This document shows, piece after piece, positions 10,474 to 21,862 of a stretch of 64,000 nt of DNA; the first letter of the stretch is position 1, and every line of letters begins with the position of its first letter. The position numbers and the translations under genes were made by a program. The stretch is taken from the NCBI RefSeq assembly GCF_043290135.1, contig NC_134710.1, forward strand, positions 142,428,832 through 142,492,831, written 5' to 3'. The notes under the pieces were generated by a model. It was not told the DNA's origin. It made no database searches and worked only from the letters and a program-made list of their open reading frames with translations. Source of the DNA: Rhipicephalus microplus (taxonomy: Eukaryota; Arthropoda; Arachnida; Ixodida; Ixodidae).

Positions 10474-11787
10474 TCAGGGATGCTGCGCGTCGTCTTCCTT
10501 TTGCGTGATGTGAGGTAAGGCGCCGCGTTTTATAATCAGCCTAGCGCTTTTCATTCGAGCAATGAAGCGTTGCGGGTTCTCGTGGAACTCAATGAGCAAC
10601 GCGCGCTTAAATAACAATTTCTTATCGTTCTTCTCATTGATATGCGCGTGTATGTCGTCGAACCACTTGCGCACGCTGCCCTGACATCGCGCGATCATGT
10701 CTTCTTCGAGCCTGTCGACGAGCTCATTCGCCCGCTGCCTCCGAAGCGCCATTTCATCGAGCTGGTCGACTTTCGCAGCCATGGCGGCGACAAGTTCGGA
10801 GCAGAGCCGGGAGACGCCGATTACCACCGGATCGCTGTCTGAGCACACCGCGGTGGTAGTGACAGCTGCGTCGGTGGCGTTTTCTGGGCGCGCCCGGGCG
10901 TCGACGGCCTTCGCTACCACAGACTTGCCCAGTCGCACTCTCGAAGCGAGCGAATCGCGCAAGGCTGAGACCTCTAGAGTCACGTTGGCGAGAAGGCGCT
11001 TGCTCTGCTCCGCGTACTCGCGGACGCGACCAAGCCGTTTTTCCTGCGCCGGCAGCGTTCTCACGCGCGCGGCTAGCTTCTCACGCTTGGCTAGCAAGTC
11101 CTGGACATGCAAGCAGTTGCGGGCCCCGTCCACGTCCATCTTCACCGCGAGAGTGGCGCAACGCGCCAGCTCTTTCGGAAGTCCTGTCTCGTTGTTTTCT
11201 CCCAGGCCGTCGCGGACTTGTTTCTTGATAAGGCGAGGAAGTGCGACACGCGCTGCTTTGAGCAGTGCACGGTGCAACAACGTGGGGCGTTTCACGTAAC
11301 GCGCGTCGCTTGACGATGCAGTCCACGACTCGGCGTCCATGTACACGTCACTCAATTTGCTGACGAGCCAGGCGCAGTATTCTTCTTCGCTGCAAGCCTT
11401 GTACTCGGCAGCTTTGCCCAAAACAACAGATTCGACTCGTTGGATCGATTCCGAGTGTTCTTCTATCGGAGGCGAAGCGCTGTCGCCGTTTCCGGAGCGG
11501 GTTCCGAGTCTCCGTCGAAGCGCGGCTATATCGATACGCTTCCTGGGGCACAACTTCTTTTCGGCGTCCAAGTAAGTCAAAAGAGGATCAGCTTCGGACT
11601 CTGTGGACATCGTGTCATCATGAGAGGAAGCGACCGCATTGACGACATCGCTTACCTTGTCCACGACTTCCTTCACGAAGCTTTTTGTCCCGCCTGAATC
11701 ACTGACGACGCCGAGCCGATCTAGCCTTGCTTGAAGCTTTTCTTCAGCACGAATCATGTCGTCCTGAGTGGGTTTATAGACTTCCAT
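10474..11787 (-). CDS. Intact 437-aa protein of unknown function, unit 1 copy
   Basis: I do not recognise this protein. The frame begins at the ATG at 11787; the upstream extension to 11823 has no ATG and meets an in-frame stop. Visible features: an acidic, Ser-rich N-terminal third (residues 45-70 and 100-120), an Arg/Lys patch near 80-95, and a long helical stretch at about 228-292 rich in Leu, Lys, Arg and Glu that looks like coiled coil. A second helical stretch covers 325-385 and the C-terminal part is basic. There is no signal peptide or membrane segment. The frame is GC-rich against AT-rich flanks, which favours a real gene. The start is 526 bp from the divergent BCAS2 pseudogene. It differs from the unit 2 copy at V165, L186 and P246; the proline falls inside the coiled coil. 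It could be a single-exon gene or one exon of a longer one. Confidence 0.6.
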   Translation of the reverse strand: MEVYKPTQDDMIRAEEKLQARLDRLGVVSDSGGTKSFVKEVVDKVSDVVNAVASSHDDTMSTESEADPLLTYLDAEKKLCPRKRIDIAALRRRLGTRSGNGDSASPPIEEHSESIQRVESVVLGKAAEYKACSEEEYCAWLVSKLSDVYMDAESWTASSSDARYVKRPTLLHRALLKAARVALPRLIKKQVRDGLGENNETGLPKELARCATLAVKMDVDGARNCLHVQDLLAKREKLAARVRTLPAQEKRLGRVREYAEQSKRLLANVTLEVSALRDSLASRVRLGKSVVAKAVDARARPENATDAAVTTTAVCSDSDPVVIGVSRLCSELVAAMAAKVDQLDEMALRRQRANELVDRLEEDMIARCQGSVRKWFDDIHAHINEKNDKKLLFKRALLIEFHENPQRFIARMKSARLIIKRGALPHITQKEDDAQHP

Positions 11788-12312
11788 CTGCGGGTAAGGC
11801 TGAACCAAAAAGCTACAACGCACCTCTCACAACAAGACATCCGGTGCAGCTTGATGCGTACGGCAATGGCGATGCCAAAGGTAATGTGGGCAACATTAGC
11901 AATATCAGTGGCGATAATCTCAAATGAGATGCTGAAGACAAAACTATCTGTGAATCTATGCGAAAATATTTAAAACAAAATATTTAAAACCACTATTTGT
12001 GGCAGCGTGCTAAATATAAAAGCGCAATTGATTTGGGTACTTAATACACCAAAAAATAAATTTCCTAGGTCACTGCGTCCTAGGTCCTGTTTCGTAATGT
12101 TTCGGTTAAAATAATGTCGCTAACAGCAGAAACTCCACCAATTTTACTATTTCTTACAAAACAGTTTTTTTGGACTTCTGAGGAATTCTAAATCAACAGA
12201 CGCGAGTGTTGTAGTTTTTAAAACCACATGACACTGCACTCTGTAGTCATGCTTTCATCCGTACGTAGTCAGATCCAAATCCGAGCGTAGATTTTGCCAG
12301 AAGTCGCGCGAC
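11788..12312. promoter_or_regulatory. Divergent intergenic region between the 437-codon ORF and BCAS2 pseudogene, unit 1
   Basis: This 525-bp AT-rich gap lies between two outward-facing starts, so it may hold both promoters or an ancestral bidirectional one. I see no clear TATA box or other site. Just before the ORF start the minus strand reads a pyrimidine-containing run ending GCAG, which could also be a splice acceptor. Counterpart: 26054-26579. Confidence 0.3.
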
Positions 12313-14026
12313 ATGGCAGGAGAGGTGATCGTCGACGTACTGCCTTACATCGATCAAGGCTATGACAAGCCTGGAATTCGCGAAGCCGTAAGTTTTAGAT
12401 TCCCAACCCTAATTTTAACTAGTCTGCTTGTCTATGCCTCTAAATTGGCGCTCGAATGCGTGCTATGTATGTGGGAATTCAAGCGACCAATGACAACTGT
12501 GTCATCGCGCTGTATGTGTTTACGTTCTTCGCTTCTCATTTCATGTCATGGTTATGGTCGAAGAAGGGACGAGGCGATACAGACCCACAAAGAATTACCT
12601 GGAACATTTGCCCCAGCTGTCGCTGCATCAGTTTGAGGTAGTAATGATGCGCTCGAACGTTACGAACGTGCTGTTGTGACACTTGGCTTGATACGATGGG
12701 CGACGAGCGACTAACGTAACATTGTGCGACTAATCTGGTTTTTTTTATCCATTTGCAGAGCGAAATCATGAAGACCGAATCCGAACGCCTTCAGTCGAGG
12801 TTGCCCATGGAAATGACGAGCATGAAATGGTGAGTCGTGTTGCGTTAATTCGCTTCTTCGATTAGAATGAAACCAATACTCTGACCGGAGAATAGCGCAG
12901 GCCTAAGTGATTGGTTTCGTTTATTTCGCCCGGATGACGCAAGTCTGCCTCGTAACGTTTCGCATGTTAGGCTGTCCAGTTCGAAGCGCTGTTGCTCGTA
13001 TCTCGCTGTCGTTCCAGCCAGCCGAAAGGCTTGCGTTTTCTCTCCACTACGTTGTTTCTCTGATAGCCACTGATTATAGTACGCCGCTCAATTAAGCTGC
13101 GCGCTTTCACGTGGTATCGAAGAGGTTTGAAGAATCGCTCGCGGTAAGATGTAAATGGGTCCAACAGTAGAAGCGTGAACCGTTAGGATAGTTGGTGGGA
13201 AATTCGTATGGCGAAGAGCGGAAAATGGCGAAATTATGACTGCGCCGACGAAAAAGACATAGTATACACATGAGAGGCGTGCTATGGAATACAGCAGCCC
13301 ATTATTGTGCTGATTTTGGGAATGATGCATTGTGACTATTCAGCCTCCATGAGAGTGATAGGTAGTACTCTTTCTTTTTTTTCAGCTAGGGTTGGTATGT
13401 TAACATAACAGTATGTTATGAGATGAAGGTTTGTCATGACTACCTGTAACTTTGAATTCGGTTTAACAGCAATGTCAGAATCCTTGATAAATTTCATGAG
13501 GATTGTCAGCTTTCTGACCAAAAACCAGCGATACAAAAGCGTGCTTGCGTTCCTGTATTGCGAAGTCTACTATGTGAAATACTCGAGAAATATTCAAGGG
13601 AAACTAGAAGTATCAAACAACTCGCCCAGCTCCAAGTTATATTGAACTCGGGAAATGCATGGCTTCACAAAAACAAGTGGTCGCTATTTGGTGAGGCACT
13701 TCTCTGTGGGAAGGACGAGGTGGCTGTGCTCACGCCTAATCTTTTCTTTACATTGTGACCAAGGTGCAGTGCATATTCACATTGCCAGGGACGAGTTCGT
13801 TTTTTGCAGGATTTGTTTCATATATTTTTCGTTGCTTTACAGATACGAGCTTCCGCAGCCGCCTGCTGGCAAAACGACGGGCGTCGCGTCCTGATCGGAG
13901 TGCGTCGACAACTCATCGGCGCAGTTTGAACATCGAGCCACCCGTATTGCCAACTTGAAGGAAGGGCTGCAATGCTGCGCTCTTTCGCATGCTCCGCCAA
14001 CTGCAGCGGCAACTCCAAGAATTGAG
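12313..14026 (+). pseudogene. BCAS2: BCAS2/SPF27 pseudogene with introns, unit 1
   Basis: Four exons match the N-terminal half of BCAS2 (SPF27, Prp19-complex subunit that acts in pre-mRNA splicing in the nucleus). Exon 1, 12313-12387, begins MAGEVIVDVLPYIDQGY and ends at a GTAAGT donor. Exon 2, about 12548-12637, reads VEEGTRRYRPTKNYLEHLPQ. Exon 3, 12759-12829, reads ESERLQSRLPMEMTSMK. Exon 4, 13843-14026, begins YELPQPPAGK. Lesions: no AG lies just upstream of exon 2, the exon 3/4 junction codon is TG+A (stop) where Arg is expected, TGA at 13892-13894 replaces a conserved Trp, and a frameshift precedes the GCNA block. Later exons are not found. Kept introns show DNA-level duplication, not a retrocopy. 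Confidence 0.85.
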
Positions 14027-14228
14027 GTAAATTTGTTTTTTCACAACGTGGTGCTCCTACATGCAAAACAGAGGTACTTTATGTCATATCAGGCAATGGA
14101 GGCTCTCCTGCTGTTGACCGTTTTGGTTCCTTGTGGTGAGAACAAACTGAATTTACCTTTATGCGGAATTGAAGCACTACTGATGGGCTTAAAGGGCCAC
14201 TAGAAAAAGATTTTAAAAAATTTTCCCG
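14027..14228. other. End of unit 1 downstream of BCAS2 exon 4
   Basis: The sequence starts with a GTAAAT donor and runs into the unit junction. No further BCAS2 exon is seen here or at 28297-28498. Confidence 0.5.
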
Positions 14229-15746
14229 TATCTACAAGTTAGAATTTCTCAACCCTGAAAGCATTACTCTTACAGCAACAAGGTGCTCGATTAGTTAGAA
14301 AATGTGATAAAGTAACAAAATGGGCTGACGCGCCTCTTTGAAGTTGCTGCTGCACCAGCATGCCATAATGTCATGTATTTTGACTGTGTTTGAGAATGCC
14401 TGGTTGTCACGGAAAATTGTTTCATTGTGTTCTAAGGTACACGAAACCTTAACATAGCAAGTTTGATTCAATCATAGTGGCCAAAACACAGGAAAAAACT
14501 GTGAAATTTGTTGTGTCAGCATGACGTTCACATGTGGCAGATTTGGCACAAATTCATAAATGATACTCAGACATAAATTTTCTCTGCTTGTGTTTAACCA
14601 GTGACAGAAAAATTAAAGGAGAATACCGAAAGAATAATTTATCCGTTTGAACTTATTTAATTGTTTCATTTTAGAGTCCCTTTGAGTATCTTTAAAGTTG
14701 ATGCTTTAGTAGGCTTCTATAGCCCATCTGTAATTGACAAGTGCTATTAATTCTGGTTACATTTGTGTACAACATTTTTTGAAGAAGTGTCTTCTAAGTT
14801 GGTGGTTTGTGTAAATTTACAGCACTGTGATTGGCTAGACCTATTGCTTGGCAAATTAGCAAATGCACAAAATGCATATGCAACAAACTGTACCACGGCC
14901 AGTGATGTCTTCAGCACTGGTGGTGGTAAATGTGCCTGAAGATATGCAACTTCTTACACGGCTCCAACGCCAGTGCTTTGTATTTTCTGACAGAAAGAAA
15001 TGTTACGTTTAAGGAATAACTTTGCATATAGACTTTGTTCAAATCACTGTGCTGCCAGCCAAGACCTTCTGCTCTTTGTGGGAGTCTACAGTCTTTGTAT
15101 CGTTGTGCAGCATTTGATGTAGAAGCAGGCCGACATCCGATGGACGAAAGAACAGCAATATTTATTTGAGGCACGATTATATAGGCAGGCCGACACGTGT
15201 GGCCAAGGAAAAAGAAAAAGGGCGCATCTTGCGCCAAATAACTTAAATACAGAATACTTCGGCGCATGTCTTGTCACAAGCGATACAACCTTCTTCTGAA
15301 CAAAACAAAACAAAAAAAACGAAAAAAAGCATCCTAATACTAACATTGTTCAAGGCACTTGTTTAAACTTGTGGCTATATTGTAGCCGCGTGGAGGGTCG
15401 TCCCTACCTACTGGATCTTCTACGCAGAAGCAGAGTACCTTAGTCACTAGACCACTGCGGCGAGGTGTGCTTGATCTTGACGAACCATTATTGGGGTTGG
15501 CTCACGCACACTGTGCGGAGGGCAGTCTATTCATCATGGAACAGTTGGCTCATTGGATCTATAGGCAGAACTTTATTGCGAAAAGCGCTTGTTAGCGCTG
15601 GATTTTCTTAGTTGTTTTCATTCAGTCTGTTGTATAGTGCTGACATGGGTACCTGTTCCGAGTAAGTCAGCAGTAAAGACGACGTGCATGTGGTCATGCG
15701 TGATCTTAGCCTCTTATATAGGGATCACTCTTTGAAAGCCGTAAAG

Positions 15747-15867
15747 TGGCATGACGATAGTTATAGCGCGAGAACAAAACGACGACACAGAAACAAGAAG
15801 GACACGAAAGATCCTTCTTGTCTCTGTGTTGTCGTTTTGTTCTTGCGCTATAACTATCGTCATGCCA
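15747..15867. repeat. Large foldback hairpin, unit 2
   Basis: Same structure as at 1517-1637. Differences on the right arm (TTGTCG and TTCTTGCG) add mismatches. Unit 3 shares these. Confidence 0.85.
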
Positions 15868-15970
15868 TACCAAATAGCTCAAGCTGCCACACGTAAAGTG
15901 CCATTGCGGCAATGAAAGTAGTGTGTCATCGGTTAATATTCCAGACAAAATATGCTTATCAGAAGATCAC

Positions 15971-16192
15971 CGCAGTGGAGCAGTAGTTATAAGGAGCACG
16001 GCTGCTCACCCAAAGGTTGCGGGTTCGATTCCGGCTGGAGCAGTCGCATTTCGATGGAGTTTAAACGTAGCGGGGCGGGAACTGTCCGGTGTCAGTGCAG
16101 GTTAATGAATACCAGATGATGAAAACTTCGGCAGACCTCCACTATGGCGTCTTTCATAATCATGTCGTGGATTTGGACCGTAAATCCCCAGA
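15971..16192 (+). mobile_element. Old tRNA-derived SINE copy A, unit 2
   Basis: Unit 2 counterpart of 1741-1962, with a B-box-like GGTTCGATTCCGG. Confidence 0.6.
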
Positions 16193-17753
16193 TATTATGC
16201 TGATCAGGAAAGCAGAGTATACTAAAGAATGAACGTGTTAAAAAAATGTCGTTTCCCCTAACAAAAATAGTCCTGAAATCTTGCATGCGCCTCGCTTGTA
16301 TGATTGATGCGCTCACGCCATTTCCATTTAAAAATGGCAAGCATGTTATCAGGCTGAGACATTTTTTTTTTTGTTTGTTTCATAGGAAAGTGGCGAGCGC
16401 CGAGAATTCAAGGAATGAAACGGAAGCCAGCATCCGATGGAAAATATTTGTTGTTGCTATGGTAACCAACTCGCAACCGTGCCTTGTCGCGTCTGCTTGG
16501 CTATAGGGTCTAGCCGTCTGTTCCGCGCACATCGGTTCGCGCCGCCATCGCGGCTGACCTTGGTCAGTCGGAAAGGAGGAGGGTATTTGTACATATTCTA
16601 TTTATGCTCGTGCGTTCATTTGCATACGTGCGTGTATACACATACAAAGTTTTAAAATTTCGAAAGGAGTGCAAAACACCCCTCCTTTGGCTTCGCCAAT
16701 GTTGGCTATAGTTAGGTGTACATCACTGAAGCAACGTGCCATCTGTGACGCCTCAAAATGGCAAATCTACGCGTATGTACATCGTTGCTGCCACCGGTTT
16801 TTAATAGTCGAATTCGCCGTAGGTTGTTCGTTTTTGCCCTTAAAGTTACCTTGTCTTTTCTCTCCTACATTCGCATATGCAATTGCCTTTTTTTATTTTG
16901 GTGCCCTCCTTGAATACAGGAAAGGTGGAACCGAAGTGAGCCTGCTCGCCGAGGCAGCCGGTATCGCAGTGAACCTAAACACTTCCGCTTCACGTCAATT
17001 AATCTAAAGAAATGTCTACAACTTGGCTGTGCTTTGTAGAAATGCTGCTTTTATACCTGCAGATAATCTTTCCCATTCGGTGATGGGCGTCGATACACCG
17101 AAATAAAGTATTAATGCAAGTTCCTTCAGAGTGATCGCAAGGGCGAGGATTTGTTGACAATGCATCAGTGGCGCCCGCTGTTCATCTCACTTCTGCCGCG
17201 GTGAGATTGAATATGTTGACACTGTTGTGACACCATATCCAATCACACAACAGAGAAGCGTGCCATAGACATTTATGAATATAGTATGACTTCTTGCGAT
17301 TATCACAACATGCGAATATTACAATGACTTCGTGGTTTAAAGCCAGTAACCCACTACAAAACGCACACACGCTACTGCACCGTTTTTCTTGAGGCTATGT
17401 AAAGGGTGCATACCTGGTTCCAAAAGGTTTCGTGTATTAGGTGTTTGAAGTACGCACTATACAAACAGAAGATCGCTATCACGTTGAACTCCTAAACGCG
17501 AAGCTTTAGGATGCCGTAATTTTTAACGACCATCATAACCTTGTTCCGGTTTTATCAAATGAGCATGATATATAAGCCGTTATTGACACGTCGGCCGCAA
17601 GGGCACCGGTAGATTTTTTATGGAGGGTGGGGGATGGGCATATATTTATTATATATGGGTAATGGGCCTTCTATGTTGAGTTGGTCATAGCGAGAAAAAA
17701 ATAGGTGAGGGGAGGGGGCAAGTATATTATTAACTTCACCATTGCTGTGATTG

Positions 17754-17991
17754 CCCCGTCGCGGTGTTCTAGTGGATGATGTACTCGGCTGCTGACCCAC
17801 AGGTCGCGGGATCGAATCCCGGCTGTGGCGGTTCCATTTCCGTTGGAGGCGGAAATGTTTTAATCTTGTATGCTCCGATTTGGGTGCGTGCTAAATAACC
17901 CTAGGTGGTCGAAATTCCCGGAGCCCACCATTACGGCGTCTCTCATAATCCTGTGGTAGTTTTGGGATGTTAAACCCCACATATGAATAAA
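17754..17991 (+). mobile_element. tRNA-derived SINE copy B, unit 2
   Basis: Unit 2 counterpart of 3523-3760, with a few substitutions, for example GTGGATGATG in the head where units 1 and 3 have GTGGCTGATG. Confidence 0.85.
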
Positions 17992-18082
17992 TTATTCGAT
18001 GCAACGAACAGAGCTTTAAAATGGTCAAGAAGGAAGGCATACTTGTCATTTTCTGTTAAAGCAGCACTTTAGATATGACTAC

Positions 18083-18490
18083 TTATGAAAACATGTCCCA
18101 GTTCACCGCAAGGGTGATGTAATGAGTGTGGTAGCGACAAATTAAGTAAAGCTGAATTTTCAAATCCAGTGTGGTGTATATCCACAAAATGCTGCTGCAA
18201 CAGAACACAGCCGCTCGCGGTAGGAATAGGTAATGCGCACAGCCACTCTTCGTTGAGATCGAAGAACGTGGAACGGTATACAAGCTGTCTGCTGATGCTG
18301 TCAATATAGCATTCGCCACCGCGTCCTTATAGCTTTTATAGCGGAACATCGACGTCGTCATCGCCGTCATGTTCCGTAGAAAGTTTCCTTAAGGAAACTT
18401 TTTACGGAACATGACGTCGATGGTGAGAACATATTTATAGTGTCCTATCAATATAGTCCTATCATATCAATATATATTTTCATATTGCAA
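18083..18490. repeat. Repeat family piece with foldback, unit 2
   Basis: Counterpart of 3852-4260. It includes the 46-bp TTAA-centred hairpin at 18368-18413. Confidence 0.45.
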
Positions 18491-19560
18491 TAATAAACAA
18501 TTGAAATAAAACACGAATTTATAGGTTTACTGGAATGCTATTGTTTTGCCTCTCCAAAGAAGCCCTACAGATTTGTTCCCATCGTATAGACAAGATGGAC
18601 TTTTCATTATTTCAATTGGCAGATTTCACGTAACACGGGGATAAACGTTATGTGAAGCATGTGCAAGGAGTGTGACCTTGTACTTTTTTAATTAAGCCAA
18701 ACATTATGAAATCACACTAAATACATGTTCAAATGTCGTCGCTCAGACATATGTTGAAGAGTCACGTATGCTCTATATAACCGATTTTTCACAGTTGTGC
18801 AACGATGCCAATAGCAACATGGTTATTACCAACACAGAAGAGTTAAGCGTATATGTAGCGCTCGTGCTTGCCAGGATGGTACCTCTAACTAGTGGTGCAT
18901 ACACCAACTTCAGTGGATGTAGATTAGCAGTATAATGAACGCTAAGCTGTCGTGAGGACTGTGTCATAGGAGTACATATGCAATGTGTATAAATTTGAAT
19001 AATCAGCAACCGCAATTCCCGTTTCACCAGCAATAGGGTGCTTCTCCAAAGCACTTTCGAGACCTATCACGACGCTGTGGTACTGTACTCTATTGCCACG
19101 CAGAATGCTTGGCTTCAATTCCTACTGGGACAATAATATTTACCTTTTGCATTCGTCGCGTCAATGCTGCCGGTTTCAGTTTTTCTTGGCACTATCACAC
19201 TTAAATTACAAATGTCTCTTCGCGGCGCTCCAGGTTAGAAAAAAAAACTGTCAATCACCTAGGTCGTACACACGCGAATCACCACACGGGGTATGTGGGT
19301 ATGTGCCAGATATTCGTGAAGTAAAATGTCTCACGAGGTACATACCCAACGAGATTTATATCATGACCCCACAATCTTATTCAACCAACTTTCTAACCCT
19401 AATTACCAACTCTGGTTTACGCCAAAATACGGAGGCGATATACTTAGTACGTAGTGCGTTATATGATATACGGCGATATATACTACGTATATCACCTCCT
19501 TACCTTGTAGGAAAAAATTAGTTTGGGACGGTGATATACCCACGTGGGCGGCTAGATATA

Positions 19561-20723
19561 GAGTCGAACCTCGATATATTGAACGGCGCAGTGATCGCGA
19601 AATAGTTCAATATATCCAGAATTCGATATAAAAAATCACGAAAAAAATGCGTCAACAGCTTGCTGAAAACAATCAACGAACCGTTCAAGCGTGGTGCAGT
19701 AAATACTCACTTGAAGATTCAAACATAGTATTTATTGTGTTGGTTTAAAATATCGAAAAAGAGTAGCCTTCTTTTTGTTGGCCATGGCGTGTTTGACGAC
19801 TGCGTCCTCAATATATTCCAGGCGATCCATAAGTGATAGGCCGGTGCCTTCAATCGCACCGCAGTGGCGGTGCACAAGGGCCAAGGCAGCTATGACCTCA
19901 GCTGATGTCGGGAGCGGGGCACCATCAGCGCTTGCGGGATCCACCTTTGAAGAGTCTTCATTTGGCTGCTCAGCAGTAGCTTCGGCGACAATCTCCACAT
20001 CCGTGAGCTCCGCCGTTCGGAGTTAGGCCTGTCGCGCACCACAGCGCGCGACAGGCCTAACTCCGAACGCACGAACACTGCGAGCACAACGACTGATGTC
20101 TGCCGATGCTACGGGGGAGGAGCTTGCAACAAGTGTGCAGTGTGCCACTGACACCATAGAGACTGCAAGCAAGGCTGCGGCGTGAGACCTGGAGTAAAGT
20201 GCGCACATGGCGTGCCCATGCTGGCTCGCCTGACTGCTTTCCCTTTCCCGGCGGCAGCACGGGCTTCGTCCGAGACAGTCGTCTGCGTCCTTTCCCTCCT
20301 ATACTTTCCTCCTCAATCTTTACCTCCCACTTCCCCTACGCGAAGCCGTGTCGGTGCCTTCGTATTGAAAGACAAAAACAGCTCCGCGCTTTTCTCTTCA
20401 CTTTCCTCATTCAAGAACCTCTACCGCAAGGCTGCGGTGCGCGTACGCCGCTACGTTAAAGTGGCGCTCTCGGCGCCATTGATGTATGCAGCATTCGTAA
20501 ACGCCCGGCGCTCTACCGCTACTTTCGAGAGTTGCGGGAAAGCTCGCTTCCTGTCAATGGAGCGCGGGCGGTTTGGGGTGGCCGAGTTCGATATATCCAT
20601 TATATGTCAAACTTTCTTCGAAATAAAAAATCAATAATGCATGCGATTCCCGCATGGTATAGGAACCGTTCGATATAGGCAATAATTTTATATATCCGTG
20701 TTCGGTATATTAAGGTTTGACTG
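19561..20723. mobile_element. Tigger/pogo-like DNA transposon, unit 2
   Basis: Same inverted ends and TA flanks as the unit 1 copy. A 4-bp ATAG is missing just upstream of the left end, where units 1 and 3 read ATAGATAGAGTC. The 23-bp hairpin is intact at about 20015-20068. Confidence 0.75.
19732..20013 (-). pseudogene. Tigger/pogo-like transposase C-terminal remnant, unit 2
   Basis: Same remnant as in unit 1, but the end reads KKKATLFRYF, so the Gln of the PCNA-box-like motif is replaced by Lys. Units 1 and 3 keep Gln, so the change is private to this copy. Confidence 0.6.
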
Positions 20724-20961
<238 letters not shown>

Positions 20962-21191
20962 CTAGGCAAAGAAACGCTTCACATTTGAAACAGCGGCAAA
21001 ACGTATAATTTCGCCATATACTATGCCTTGCTTCTCTACTCTTAGTTCTTGTTCTTTACATCGGCTAACTGGAGAGGTAGAAAAGCATATCGAAATCATG
21101 AAAACAGCAAGTAAGTTTACACCACACTATGAACACGGAAAAACGAAAGAGCTGTGTTTATCTAACTTGATCGAGCGTCGTTTTCCTCAGG

Positions 21192-21305
21192 ATGTTTAAA
21201 AGAAGAAAGTAAGAATTACAAATGTACAGAATGTTTAAAAGAAGAAAGTAAGAATTACAAATGTACAGAATGTTTAAAAGAAGAAAGTAAGAATTACAAT
21301 AGTAC
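21192..21305. repeat. 39-bp tandem repeat, three copies, unit 2
   Basis: Three copies of the repeat present twice in units 1 and 3. This looks like slippage or a small unequal exchange. Confidence 0.85.
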
Positions 21306-21398
21306 ATCTTGTAGTGCTACGCTAGGTTTAGCAAGCTGGCTGCGCCGAAAAAAAAAAGCGAGCCGTGTGGCACGAACCACAAGGAATGTCAGAGTGGC

Positions 21399-21862
21399 CT
21401 AGCTCCTGGCCTGGCTGGACGCTGCAGCAGTGACTCTGGCTATTCCTGCGTTCCAAATAAAAGCTGCGACCTCGGCACGGGCTAATCGCCGCCGTTTCGC
21501 CTCTCCTTCCTCAACATATGGTGACCCCGGACCAACGGACAAGCGACTAGCGCTGCATCGCTGCCTCTGAGCTTCACAGCCATGTTCCAGCCAGCTCGGG
21601 CCTTCCAGCCGCACTTTGACTCGCCCCTCCTACCGTTGTGGATCTGAAGGAGCTGGTGATCTGAAGGACGCGCCTTTCGACGAGCCATCGGCTGCCATTT
21701 TCCCACGACTCTGCCCGCCAGTGCCGCCGTTCCAAACGACCTACTCGAAAGTATATATGATTTACGCAGCTCTACGCCGTTTTTGCAGTGAATGGCGTCA
21801 CGGACCAGCCGCTGATGCACACCGTTCTTCTTGATGCCCTTCCGGGAGGCGAGACGGCTGCC
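21399..21862 (+). mobile_element. Possible LTR/gag remnant, unit 2
   Basis: Counterpart of 7137-7600 with the same TATGGTGACCCCGGACC site. Weak evidence. Confidence 0.35.

Noticed and set aside
10697..11299. 200-codon plus-strand frame, Ser/Arg-rich (also 24963-25565)
   Set aside because: It is antisense to the 437-codon ORF, with the biased composition expected of a shadow frame.
10474..11823. Longer 449-codon version of the minus-strand gene
   Set aside because: The first codon of that version is GTG. The first ATG is at 11787 and a eukaryotic start there is more likely.
12313..12636. 107-codon frame starting at the BCAS2 ATG and read through intron 1
   Set aside because: Only the first 25 codons match BCAS2; a GTAAGT donor follows and the exon 2 match is in another frame.
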